The notes: generated by a model from the letters alone, not told the origin. DNA of 64,000 bases from Tepidiforma sp. (GCF_026003995.1 NZ_BPIG01000002.1:62001-126000); one strand, 5' to 3'; counted from the stretch's first letter, positions 33,570 through 41,889 are shown. A program made the numbers and translations.

Positions 33570-34541
33570 ATGTCGAAGCCGGCTGCCGTCATCGCCATCG
33601 ACCTGCCCGCCGGGCTGCTCGAAGACCTCCGCCGGTCGGTCACGCCGATCGTCACCGGGCCGGACCCGGCGGCCGTCGATGCCGCGCTGCCCCGCGCCGA
33701 GGGCATCCTCTGCAGCGCCCTCTTGCCGATCGACGAAGCCCGGCTCGCTCGCGCGCCCAACCTCAAAGTCATCGCCAACTTCGGCGTCGGCTACAACAAC
33801 GTCGACCTCGGGGCGGCCACGGCGCGCGGCATCGCCGTCTGCAACACCCCGGGCGTGCTCAGCGGGGCCGTCGCCGACCTCACCATGGCGCTCATCCTCG
33901 CCATCGCCCGCCGGCTGTTCGAGAACGCCGCCTACGCCCGCGGCGGCGGCTGGAGCCGGCGCGAACCGCCGCCTCCGCTCGGCTGGGATCCGGCCGGCAA
34001 GACGCTCGGCATCGTCGGCTTTGGCCGCATCGGACAGGCCGTCGCCCTCCGCGCCCGCGCCTTCGGCATGGAGGTCCTCTACCACGACCTCGTGACGGCG
34101 CCCGTCGACGGGCTCGAAGACTGCCGGCCCGTCCCGCTCGATGAGCTGCTCGAACTGGCCGACGTCGTCTCGCTCCACGTCAACCTCGACCCGTCGACGC
34201 ACCACCTCATCGGCGCCGCTGAACTCGCCCGGATGAAGCCCACCGCGTGGCTGATCAACACCTCGCGCGGGCCGGTGGTCGACCAGGCCGCCCTCCGCGA
34301 GGCGCTCGCCAGCCGGGCCATCGCCGGCGCGGCCCTCGATGTGCTCGACCCCGAGCCGCCCGCCGCCGATGAGCCGCTGCTCGCGATGGAGAACGTCATC
34401 GTCCTGCCGCACATCGGCTCGGCGACGGTCGAGACGCGCGCGGCGATGCGCGACCTGGCCGTGCGCAACCTCGTCGCCGTGCTCACCGGGCGCACCCCGC
34501 CCGCCTGCGTCAACCCCGCCGTGCTCCAGGCGCGGCCCTGA
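33570..34541 (+). CDS. D-isomer-specific 2-hydroxyacid dehydrogenase
   Basis: 323 residues. TAGCCT (33556-33561) lies 8 bases before the ATG. The NAD(P)-binding domain has LGIVGFGRIGQAVALRARAFG, and the catalytic triad is visible: Arg in LINTSRGPVVDQAALREAL, Glu in ALDVLDPEPPAADEPL, His in VIVLPHIGSATVETR. IANFGVGYNNVDL is the substrate-domain signature. It reduces 2-oxo acids (glyoxylate, hydroxypyruvate or similar) to D-2-hydroxy acids or the reverse. It is 21 bases upstream of an HpcH/HpaI-type aldolase, suggesting joint action on an aldol-derived oxo acid. Confidence 0.93.
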   Translation: MSKPAAVIAIDLPAGLLEDLRRSVTPIVTGPDPAAVDAALPRAEGILCSALLPIDEARLARAPNLKVIANFGVGYNNVDLGAATARGIAVCNTPGVLSGAVADLTMALILAIARRLFENAAYARGGGWSRREPPPPLGWDPAGKTLGIVGFGRIGQAVALRARAFGMEVLYHDLVTAPVDGLEDCRPVPLDELLELADVVSLHVNLDPSTHHLIGAAELARMKPTAWLINTSRGPVVDQAALREALASRAIAGAALDVLDPEPPAADEPLLAMENVIVLPHIGSATVETRAAMRDLAVRNLVAVLTGRTPPACVNPAVLQARP

Positions 34542-34562
34542 ACCCCCGGGAGGCACTGAACC

Positions 34563-35348
34563 GTGCGCATCAACACCGTGAAGCAGCGCTGGGCCGCCGG
34601 CGACGTGACCTACGGCGGCTGGCTCTCCATCGCCAATACCTTCACTGCCGAGGTGATGGCCCACCAGGGTTTCGATTGGCTCTGCATCGATATGCAGCAC
34701 GGCGTCATCGATTACCCGGCCGCAGTCGCCATGCTGCAGGTCATCGGCGGCACGCCCACCATCCCCTTCGTGCGCGTGCCCTGGAACGAACCCGGCATCA
34801 TCGGCAAAGTGCTCGATGCCGGCGCGATGGGCGTCATCGTCCCGATGGTGAACTCGCCGGAGGAGGCGCTCGCTGCCGTCGGCGCCTGCCGCTACTACCC
34901 CGAGGGCTTCCGCAGCTACGGCCCGACGCGCGCCGCCTACTACGCCGGCGCCGATTACTTCGCCGGGGCGAACCGCGAAATCGCCTGCATCCCGATGATC
35001 GAAACCCGCCAGGCGCTCGACCGGCTCGATGAGATCCTCGCCGTCCCCGGCATCGACGCCGTCTACGTCGGGCCGGCCGACCTGAGCATCACGCTCGGCC
35101 TCCCGCCGCGGATGGACAACGACGGCGCCTTCGAAGAAGCCCGGCTGCGCATCGCCGCGGCCTGCCGGGAGCGCGGCATCACGGCCGGCATCCACGCCAA
35201 CGCGGCGCTCGCCGCCAAGCACGCCGCCGCGGGCTACCGGATGATCACCGTCTCGGGCGATGCCGTCGCGCTCGCTGCCCGCGCCGCGGAGGACCTCCGC
35301 CAGGCCCGCGGCGATGCCGGGGCCGGCGGCCGCGCGGTCTACGGCTGA
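34563..35348 (+). CDS. HpcH/HpaI-family aldolase
   Basis: 261 residues with a GTG start and GGGAGG 9-10 bases upstream. It is a TIM barrel with WLCIDMQHGVIDYPAAVAML, IPFVRVPWNEPGIIGKVLDAGAMGVIVPMV, CIPMIETRQALDRLDEI (metal-binding Glu) and DAVYVGPADLSITLGLP (metal-binding Asp). Class II aldolases of this family cleave 4-hydroxy-2-oxo acids to pyruvate and an aldehyde. It forms an operon with the dehydrogenase before it. It ends 7 bases from a convergent esterase gene. Confidence 0.93.
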   Translation: MRINTVKQRWAAGDVTYGGWLSIANTFTAEVMAHQGFDWLCIDMQHGVIDYPAAVAMLQVIGGTPTIPFVRVPWNEPGIIGKVLDAGAMGVIVPMVNSPEEALAAVGACRYYPEGFRSYGPTRAAYYAGADYFAGANREIACIPMIETRQALDRLDEILAVPGIDAVYVGPADLSITLGLPPRMDNDGAFEEARLRIAAACRERGITAGIHANAALAAKHAAAGYRMITVSGDAVALAARAAEDLRQARGDAGAGGRAVYG

Positions 35349-35355
35349 AGGCCGG

Positions 35356-36390
35356 CTACCGCATCGGGTTCGCCCGGAAGAATGCCCACGCCAGCTCGCT
35401 CGCGCTGATCGACGTCGCCGTCGGCCCGAGCCGCGGCACCGCCGGCGCGCCCGGCCACGTGTGGCCGCCGCCTTCGACCCGGTAGTGCACCACCGGCGCC
35501 GCGCAGCCCGCGTACTCCACCTTCGTCACGTCGGCGGCGATGCGCGTCTCGGCCGGTGCGCTGCCGTCGCAGCCGTTGTGCTTCGCCCACTCGGCCTGAA
35601 CCGCCGGGACCCCCGCGAACGGGCTGCCGGAGAACGACCCGGCGTTGATCGTGCCCGCGTCATACGGGACGACGGCGTCGGCCGTCCCGTGGAACGAGAT
35701 CATCGGCACCGGGCGGTCGCTGCAGCCCGGCCCCGGCGGCGATTGGCCGGCCACCGGCGCGATCGCGGCGATGAGGTCGCTCGCCCGGCAGGCGAGGGTC
35801 GTCGACATGAAGCCGCCGTTCGACATCCCCGTCGCGTAGACGCGCGCCGGGTCGAGGCAGAGCTCGTTGCCGAGCGCCGCCACGAGGTCGCGCACGAACT
35901 GGAGGTCATCGAGCCCCGCGCTGATGAGCCACGAGTTGTCGACGCCGTTCGGGCTGACGACGACGAAGCCCTCACGCTGGGCGATGGGCACCCAGCCGCC
36001 GTAGACGTGCTGCTGCGCGCCGGTGCTGCCGAGCCCGTGGAAGTTGAGGACGAGCGCCATCGGCGCGCTCGCCGGGCCGGCAGAGGGCGGCGCGTAAACG
36101 AGGTAGGTGCGCGTGCGGTTCGCCGACTGGAGGACGCGGCTGGTCGTCTCGCCCGCCTTCAAGTCGGCCGGGAGCGCGCGCCCGCACCCCAGCGTCCCGC
36201 GGACCGCGGGCGAAGGGGCGGCGGTGGGCTGCGGCGTCGGGCTCGCCGCAGGGGTGTCGGTCGCCGGCGCCGGCGTCGGCGCGGCCGGCGTCCCGGCCGA
36301 ATCGCCGCCGCACGCGCCGAGCGAAATGCCGAGCGCCACGAGGAGCAGCGCCAGGATCGCGACGAGCCGGGCCCGGGTCATGCGCGCCAT
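35356..36390 (-). CDS. Secreted lipoprotein esterase, LpqC/PHB-depolymerase family
   Basis: 344 residues. A lipoprotein signal (LVAILALLLVALGISLGAC) is followed by a Thr/Pro/Ala-rich linker (PAAPTPAPATDTPAASPTP). The hydrolase domain has the oxyanion segment LVLNFHGLGSTGAQQ, nucleophile elbow ATGMSNGGFMSTTLAC, acid-loop SFHGTADAVVPYDAG and final His in YRVEGGGHTWPGAP. This is the pattern of secreted poly(3-hydroxyalkanoate) depolymerase/feruloyl-esterase-like enzymes. It acts outside the cell on ester substrates. The in-frame ATG at 36381 is an alternative start. Repeat block R6 lies directly upstream. Confidence 0.88.
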   Translation of the reverse strand: MARMTRARLVAILALLLVALGISLGACGGDSAGTPAAPTPAPATDTPAASPTPQPTAAPSPAVRGTLGCGRALPADLKAGETTSRVLQSANRTRTYLVYAPPSAGPASAPMALVLNFHGLGSTGAQQHVYGGWVPIAQREGFVVVSPNGVDNSWLISAGLDDLQFVRDLVAALGNELCLDPARVYATGMSNGGFMSTTLACRASDLIAAIAPVAGQSPPGPGCSDRPVPMISFHGTADAVVPYDAGTINAGSFSGSPFAGVPAVQAEWAKHNGCDGSAPAETRIAADVTKVEYAGCAAPVVHYRVEGGGHTWPGAPAVPRLGPTATSISASELAWAFFRANPMR

Positions 36391-36415
36391 TCTGGTACTT
36401 CGCAGCTGCTCAGGA

Positions 36416-36722
36416 TAGAGGTTGAAGGTTGAAGGTTGGAGGTTGATGCTCCCCGTTCGCCGTTCGCCGTTCCCCGTTCCCCGTTCCCCGTTCCCCGTTC
36501 CCCGTCTCCCGCCTCCCGTCTCCCGTCTCCCGCTTCCCGTCTCCCGTCTCCCGTCTCCCGCTTCCCGGTTCCCGCTTCCCGCCTCCCGCTTCCCGTTCCC
36601 GCCCCTCCACCGCCGGCGCGGAGCGCCGGCATCCCGCGGCGATGCCGCCGAAGGCGGCGAGCCATCCCCCGCCGCGGGCGGCCAGCCCGCGGCATCCCCC
36701 GTTCCCCGTTCCCCGTTCGCCG
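36416..36722. repeat. Composite repeat block R6
   Basis: GGTTGAA/GGTTGGA heptads (36419-36444), then CGTTCGC/CCCCGTT heptads, mixed CCCGTCT, CCCGCCT, CCCGCTT and CCCGGTT heptads to about 36600, a three-hairpin module (36611-36698; arms GCCGGCGC/GCGCCGGC, GCCGCC/GGCGGC, GCCGCGGGC/GCCCGCGGC), and again CCCCGTT heptads. It ends just before TACGCT (36724-36729), the probable -10 of the Nudix gene. Both flanking genes read away from it. Confidence 0.9.
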
Positions 36723-36735
36723 CTACGCTGGTGGC

Positions 36736-37218
36736 ATGGAGGATCTTCCGCCGCGGCTCGCGGCCCGCGCCGTCATCCTCGACGACCGCGGCCGCACGCT
36801 CCTCTTCCGCATCCACGCGCCGGGCGACCCTTCGCGCGTGTTCTGGATCACGCCGGGCGGCGGCCTCGAACCGGGGGAGACGGAGCTCGACGCTCTCCGC
36901 CGCGAACTCTTCGAAGAGACCGGCCTGGCCGCGGCCGAGGTCGGGCCCTGCGTCTGGGTGCGCGACCAGTCGTTCCGCTGGGGCGACCGGCTCATCCGCC
37001 AGCGCGAAAGCTACTACCTCGTCCGCTGCCCCGCGTTCGAAGTCGATACCTCCCGCCACCTGGAGGAGGAGCGGACGTTCCTCCAGCGCTACCGCTGGTT
37101 CACGCTCGATGAGCTGCTCGGCTGGCCCGAACGGCTCGTCCCCGCCGAGTTCGCCGCGCTGTTCGCCCCGCTCGTCCGCGGCGAGCTCCCGCGCGAGCCC
37201 GTGCGCGTGGGGAGGTAG
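36736..37218 (+). CDS. Nudix hydrolase
   Basis: 160 residues. The full Nudix box is present: GGGLEPGE then TELDALRRELFEETGL, matching G-x5-E-x7-R-E-U-x-E-E-x-G-U, which binds the catalytic Mg2+. N-terminal ARAVILDDRGRTLLF and the VFWITPGGGL lead-in are typical. It hydrolyses a nucleoside diphosphate linked to another moiety, and substrate is not predictable. TACGCT lies 6 bases before the ATG and there is no Shine-Dalgarno, pointing to leaderless expression from the edge of repeat block R6. Repeat block R7 begins 5 bases after the stop. Confidence 0.93.
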   Translation: MEDLPPRLAARAVILDDRGRTLLFRIHAPGDPSRVFWITPGGGLEPGETELDALRRELFEETGLAAAEVGPCVWVRDQSFRWGDRLIRQRESYYLVRCPAFEVDTSRHLEEERTFLQRYRWFTLDELLGWPERLVPAEFAALFAPLVRGELPREPVRVGR

Positions 37219-37223
37219 CGGGA

Positions 37224-37710
37224 GAGGGGGAGGTTGGAGGTTGATACTCCTTCCTCGCTCCCGTCTCCGAACTCCGAACTCCGTAGCCGCGGGGCTCCGT
37301 CCCCGCGGAGGGCCGGCGAGGCCCACCCCGACCGTCGAATTCACACGCCCTCCCGCCTCCCGGTTCCCGTCTCCCGCTTCCCAGTTCCCGGTTCCCGCCT
37401 CCCGCCTCCCAGTTCCCGCCTCCCGCTTCCCGCCTCCCGGTTCCCGTGACATCCGTTGGGCGCACGGCGCCCCGCGGGGACGGAGCCCCGCGACTACGGG
37501 CCTCCCCTCCCCGCCCCGCGACGACGGTTGGAGGTTGGAAGTGGACACTCCCCCGCCTCCCGGTTCCCGGTTCCCGCCCTACGCCGGCATCCCGCGGCGA
37601 TGCCGCCGCAGGCGGCGAGCCATCCCCCGCCGCGGGCGGCGAGCCCGCGGCATCCTGCCAAAGGTGGCGAGCGCGCGGCATCCCGCCAACGCCCAACGCC
37701 GGACTGCCAT
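37224..37710. repeat. Composite repeat block R7
   Basis: About 490 bases: a GGGAGAGGGGG purine tract, GGTTGGA heptads, degenerate CTCCGAA heptads, inverted double-hairpin element (37282-37498), a second GGTTGGA patch (37527-37550), CCCGGTT heptads and a three-hairpin module with an extra unit (37582-37693). It ends at TACAAT (37712-37717), the likely -10 of the universal stress gene. The order of parts is the same as in R3. Confidence 0.9.
37282..37498. repeat. MITE-like element, copy 3
   Basis: Same inverted-end design as the elements at 27799 and 29879. The left first stem is GCGGGG/CCCCGC. In the right module the stem GGGCGC/GCGCCC is kept while its loop is ACG rather than ATG. The core is CCCGGTT, CCCGCTT, CCCAGTT and CCCGCCT heptads. 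Confidence 0.8.
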
Positions 37711-37725
37711 CTACAATGAGCCGCG

Positions 37726-38592
37726 ATGAACATCCTCGTCACCACCGACGGCTCCGAGCGCTCGCTCTGCATCCTGCCCCACGCCGCGCGGCTGGCCGCC
37801 GCCATCGGCGCCGACCTCCGGCTCGCGCGCGTCCTCGATCCCCGTTCCGACGCCGCGGGCGTCGTGGCCGAGCGGCTCGCGCAGGCGGTCGCGGAGGTCC
37901 GCAGCCGCTGGGAGGAGGAGCTGCGGGCCGCTCTCGCTGCGCACGGCGCCGCCGGCGAACCGCTCGTCATCGAACGGCGCTGGGGCGAAGACGTGCCGAC
38001 GGCGATCCGCCGGGCGGCTGCCGACCTCGGCGCGGCGCTCATCGCGATGGCTTCGCGCGGGACTGGCGCTATCCGCCACGCCGTCTTCGGGAGCGTCACC
38101 ATGGGCGTCGTCGGTTCGGCCGGGGTGCCCGTCATGACGCTGACCGGCTGCCCGCCGGTGCCCGCGCACGACGGCCCCTACCACCTCCTCATCACCACTG
38201 ATGGCTCGCCCGATGCGCGCAGCATCTTCCCCGCCCTCGCGCCGCTGCTGCAGCCCGGCAAGGTCCGGGTCACCCTGCTCGAAGTCGCCGTCATGCGCGC
38301 GATGGAGACGGAGGCCGAGGCGAAGCACCGCACCCTGCCCGCGCTCGAGGCGCTCCGGCCGCGGCTGCCCGCCGGCATCGAAACCGCCTACCACATCCCG
38401 GTCGTCCCGCCCGGGGCCGGCATCGATACCGCGATCATCGACGCCGCCCGGGAGCTCGGCGCCGATGCCGTCGCCAGCGCGACCCACGGCCACAGCGCCC
38501 GCCGCCACCTCATCGCCGGCAGCACCGCCCTCGGCGTCGCCCGCCTTTCGCCCGTGCCGGTGATCCTCGCGAAGAGCGCCCCGCTCGACTGA
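37726..38592 (+). CDS. Tandem universal stress protein (two UspA domains)
   Basis: 288 residues. Domain 1 (~1-142) starts MNILVTTDGSERSLCIL and ends with the ATP-binding loop ASRGTGAIRHAVFGSVTMGVV. Domain 2 (~150-288) starts HLLITTDGSPDARSIF and ends ATHGHSARRHLIAGSTALGVA. Both fit the G-x2-G-x9-G-(S/T) motif, so both domains may bind ATP. Such proteins accumulate under stress and bind nucleotides. TACAAT (37712-37717) lies 8 bases before the ATG with no Shine-Dalgarno, again a leaderless layout directly after repeat block R7. Confidence 0.93.
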   Translation: MNILVTTDGSERSLCILPHAARLAAAIGADLRLARVLDPRSDAAGVVAERLAQAVAEVRSRWEEELRAALAAHGAAGEPLVIERRWGEDVPTAIRRAAADLGAALIAMASRGTGAIRHAVFGSVTMGVVGSAGVPVMTLTGCPPVPAHDGPYHLLITTDGSPDARSIFPALAPLLQPGKVRVTLLEVAVMRAMETEAEAKHRTLPALEALRPRLPAGIETAYHIPVVPPGAGIDTAIIDAARELGADAVASATHGHSARRHLIAGSTALGVARLSPVPVILAKSAPLD

Positions 38593-38604
38593 CCGGCGCG
38601 GCCG

Positions 38605-39186
38605 CTACCAGGGCCGCTTCCAGCGGTTCCAGTCGAACGGCGCGATGCCGTCGTCCGTGATCTGCCAGATGGTCGCCTCGGCCCGCCCGCCGCTGATTTC
38701 GAGGAAGCCGATCGTGCCGTACTGCGTCTCGAGGTTGTGCGGGTAGGTGGGCGAGCCCGGGTTCACACAGAGGATGCCGTTGATGGTGTTGATCGCCTCC
38801 ACGTGCGTATCGCCGTAGACGAGCACGTCCAGCTCGGCGGTGCCGAAGTACCGCTTCAGCGCCCGCTCCAGCGTCAGGTGGGGCGGGTACTCCGGGATCG
38901 GCACATCGTGGACGAGGCCGACCTTCAGGCCGTCGAGGTTCAGCAGCCACGATTCGCGCAGGCGGGGGTGGTCCGGCTGGATCGGCCGGCCGCCCGAGCC
39001 GTCCTCGCCGTTGCCGCGGGCCGCCCACGTCGGCGCGATGTCGTGCAGCTGGTCGATGACGACGAGGTCGTGGATGTCGCCCGCGTGGAGGATGCAGTCG
39101 ACGCCGCGGAAGGCATCGAACACCTGCGGCCAGAGTTCGTACCGCGCTTCCGGGATGTGGGTATCGGAGATGAGGCCGACGCGCAT
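38605..39186 (-). CDS. Calcineurin-like phosphoesterase, YfcE/MJ0936 type
   Basis: 193 residues. Metal-binding motifs appear in order: MRVGLISDTHIPE (D-x-H), CILHAGDIHD (GD), AARGNGEDG (GN), VGLVHDVPI (H) and VYGDTHV (GDTH in place of GHTH). It is the small single-domain phosphodiesterase class acting on phosphodiesters, possibly nucleotides. TACAGT lies 6 bases before the ATG (39193-39198, reverse strand). It is 31 bases after the PAS/GAF kinase gene on the same strand, so both read-through and its own leaderless promoter are possible. Confidence 0.9.
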   Translation of the reverse strand: MRVGLISDTHIPEARYELWPQVFDAFRGVDCILHAGDIHDLVVIDQLHDIAPTWAARGNGEDGSGGRPIQPDHPRLRESWLLNLDGLKVGLVHDVPIPEYPPHLTLERALKRYFGTAELDVLVYGDTHVEAINTINGILCVNPGSPTYPHNLETQYGTIGFLEISGGRAEATIWQITDDGIAPFDWNRWKRPW

Positions 39187-39217
39187 GGCCGAACTGTAGC
39201 AGCCGGCGGCGGCAGCT

Positions 39218-41713
39218 TCAGCCCGCGGCCGGGCCTTCGAGCGCCGGCAGCAGGAGCCGGAACGTACTCCCCCGGCCGGGCGAACTCTCCGCCGAGAGCC
39301 AGCCGCCGTGCGCCCGGGCGATCGCCAGCGCCGTCGGCAGGCCGAGCCCGGAACCCTTCCCGATCGGCTTCGTCGTGAAGAAGGGGTCGAAGATCTTCTC
39401 GAGGAGCTCCGGCGGGATGCCGGTGCCCGTATCCCGCACGGCGATGACGTGGTAGCGCCCCCGCGGCAGCTCCGGCGGCGCCCACCGGCGGCGGCTGCCG
39501 AGGTCGGTGGCCGCCCGGGTGACGGTGATGACGCCGCCGCCGGGCATCGCGTCCCGCGCGTTCACGAAGAGGTTGACGAGCACCTGCGACAGCGCCGAGG
39601 CCGACCCCTTCACCCGGCCCGCCTCCCGCGACCGGCGGATGACGAGCCGGACCGTCGGCTCGACCATCGGCCGCGCGAGCGCCGCCGCGTCCGCGATGAG
39701 CGCATCGAGGTCGACGATGTCCGGCTGGTCGATATCCGGCCTGCCGAAGGCGAGCAGCCGCCGGACCAGCTCGGCGCCCCGCTCGGCGGCGTGGCTCGCG
39801 TCGTCGACGAGCTCCCGCAGCGCCGGGTCGTCCGGCAGCGCCTGCCGCAGGAGGAAGAGGTTGCCGAGCACCGCCGTGAGCAGGTTGTTGAAATCGTGGG
39901 CGATGCCGCCCGCCAGCACGCCGAGGCTCTCCAGCTTCTGCGCCTGCCGCATCTGCAGCTCCAGCCGCGCCCGCTCCAGCTCCGCCTCCTTCCGCGAGCT
40001 GATGTTCAGGAAGGTGCCGACTGCCCGCAGCGGCTCCCCGCGCGGGCCCCGGTCGACGATGCGGCCGCGCGAAAGCGTCCACGCCCACGTGCCGCCCGGC
40101 ATCAGGTAGCGGTGCTCGACTTCGATGTGATCCGTCTCGCCCGTGGCGTGCGCGCGGAAGGCGCGCTCCACCGCCGCGCGGTCCTCCGGGTGGACCCGTT
40201 CGAGCCATGCCACCGTCGTCGGGTTCGATGGCTGGAGCCCCTCACGGTCGCCGGCGAAGGCCGTAATCGTGTCCGCCGCGACGTCCCACTCCCAGAGCGT
40301 GATCTCGGAGCGTTCGAGCGCCATCTCGAGGCGGCACCGCTCTTCCTCGCGCTGCCGTTCCGAGCGGAGCGCCTCGATGAGCGTCGCGCAGGTCGTCACC
40401 AGCGGCCGGAGGAATTCGACTGCCGTTTCGGAGTAGCCGCCGGGCCGGTTGGCGAGGCCGACCATGCCCACCAGCTCGCCCCGGCTCGCGATCGGCACGC
40501 CGAGGTAACTCCGCAGCTCCGGGTGGCCGGGCGGCGTCCCGCCGGCCCGCGGGTCGCCCGCCGGCTCGTTCGAAATCACCGGCTCGCCCGTCCGCAGCGT
40601 GTGCCCGAAGAGCGTCGCGAGGTTGTCGAAGGCGAACCCGGCCGGCATGGAGTCGGCCATGAAGGCCTGCGCCTGGTCCGTCCCGGGGAAGACGAGCGCC
40701 TGCAGCCGCAGGTAGGGGCTCCCGTCACGCTTCCGCAGCACCTCGCCGATGAAGCCGTATTCGCTCTCCGTCAGCTCCAGCAAGAGGTCGAGGAGCGCCT
40801 GGAAGACGCCCGAGGGCTCCCCCTCCCGGATGAAGTCCGACTGCGCCCGGGTGAGCGCGGCGAGCAGCCGGTTCGTCCGCTCCAGCTCCTGCGCAACCCG
40901 CAGCGGCTCCGAGATGTCGCGCGCGATGCCGCCGACGGCCGTGACCTCGCCGTGCTCATCGCGCACCGGGAAGAGCGAGAGCTCGATATCGAATACGGTG
41001 CCGTCGCGCCGGCGCCGCCGGGTCGTCAGGTGGAGGTGTTCGCCCCGCTTCACCCGCTCCAGCAGCTCCGCTACCTCGGACTCAGCACCCGGCGCCGCGA
41101 CCATGTCCGCGGTGCGGCCCAGCATCTCGGCCGCAGTCCAGCCGTAGAGCCGCTCGGCGCCCCGGTTCCAGCTGAGGATGCGGCCCTCGAGGTCGCGGCT
41201 GATGATGGCGTCCTCCGCCGATTCGACGATGGCCGCCAGCCGGGCGTGCTCCCGCTCCCGCACCACCCGTTCGGTGATGTCGCGGAAGATGAAGCGCGCG
41301 CCCGTCGGCACGCCGCGCTCATCCACGATGAAGGCGCCCTGCGCCTCGACGGGCACGCGGATGCCGTCCTTCCGGATGACCGTGTAGCGGCTGACGTACT
41401 GGCCGGGCCGCCGCTCGTAGGGCAGCCCTTTGCGCACCTGCCGGGCGAGGCTCTCTTCGCTCAGGGCGATGGCGCGCTGCAGGCTCTCCTGCTCCAGCAG
41501 CTGCCAGCCGTAGATGCCGCCGAGCATGTCCTCGACGGTGTAGCCGAGGAGCGCCCGCGCGATGGCGTTCAGGTAGGTGACGCGCATCGAGGGCAGTTCC
41601 ATCTCCAGCAGCGCATCCGGCATGTGGAAGCGGAACTGCTCGTACTCCGCCGCGAGCGCCAGGTACCGGCGCGTCATCTCGGCGGGTGTGCCGCTGAGCG
41701 GCGATTCATCCAC
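39218..41713 (-). CDS. Soluble PAS-PAS-GAF-PAS sensor histidine kinase
   Basis: 831 residues from the GTG at 41713 (CAGG 8 bases upstream). The N-terminal helix EYEQFRFHMPDALLEME leads to PAS1 with FIFRDITERV, PAS2 (IVESAEDAIISRDLEGRILSW, YGWTAAEMLGRTADMV), a GAF domain (~310-480, SYLGVPIASRGELVGMVGLANRPGG), PAS3 (ITLWEWDVAADTITAF, HPEDRAAVERAF) and the transmitter [39 protein letters not shown] and [18 protein letters not shown]. No membrane segment and no receiver domain. The transmitter half is close to that of the kinase at 24963-27248. An upstream TACATT on the reverse strand (41787-41792) is a possible -10. Confidence 0.93.
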   Translation of the reverse strand: MDESPLSGTPAEMTRRYLALAAEYEQFRFHMPDALLEMELPSMRVTYLNAIARALLGYTVEDMLGGIYGWQLLEQESLQRAIALSEESLARQVRKGLPYERRPGQYVSRYTVIRKDGIRVPVEAQGAFIVDERGVPTGARFIFRDITERVVREREHARLAAIVESAEDAIISRDLEGRILSWNRGAERLYGWTAAEMLGRTADMVAAPGAESEVAELLERVKRGEHLHLTTRRRRRDGTVFDIELSLFPVRDEHGEVTAVGGIARDISEPLRVAQELERTNRLLAALTRAQSDFIREGEPSGVFQALLDLLLELTESEYGFIGEVLRKRDGSPYLRLQALVFPGTDQAQAFMADSMPAGFAFDNLATLFGHTLRTGEPVISNEPAGDPRAGGTPPGHPELRSYLGVPIASRGELVGMVGLANRPGGYSETAVEFLRPLVTTCATLIEALRSERQREEERCRLEMALERSEITLWEWDVAADTITAFAGDREGLQPSNPTTVAWLERVHPEDRAAVERAFRAHATGETDHIEVEHRYLMPGGTWAWTLSRGRIVDRGPRGEPLRAVGTFLNISSRKEAELERARLELQMRQAQKLESLGVLAGGIAHDFNNLLTAVLGNLFLLRQALPDDPALRELVDDASHAAERGAELVRRLLAFGRPDIDQPDIVDLDALIADAAALARPMVEPTVRLVIRRSREAGRVKGSASALSQVLVNLFVNARDAMPGGGVITVTRAATDLGSRRRWAPPELPRGRYHVIAVRDTGTGIPPELLEKIFDPFFTTKPIGKGSGLGLPTALAIARAHGGWLSAESSPGRGSTFRLLLPALEGPAAG

Positions 41714-41889
41714 GCGAAACCTGCCGGGGCTCCCGGGGGTGGTCCCCTCCGCCGGCGCGCCGGAGCCCGGGGCGGCCAGCTGCCCCAATGTACCGCGCCC
41801 CGCCGTTGGGCGGCACTCAGGGTTCTCCCCAAATCCCTCCATGGAGAAAGGTTCGACAGGCCCGCGGCCCCGGCCAGACAATCGAGACC

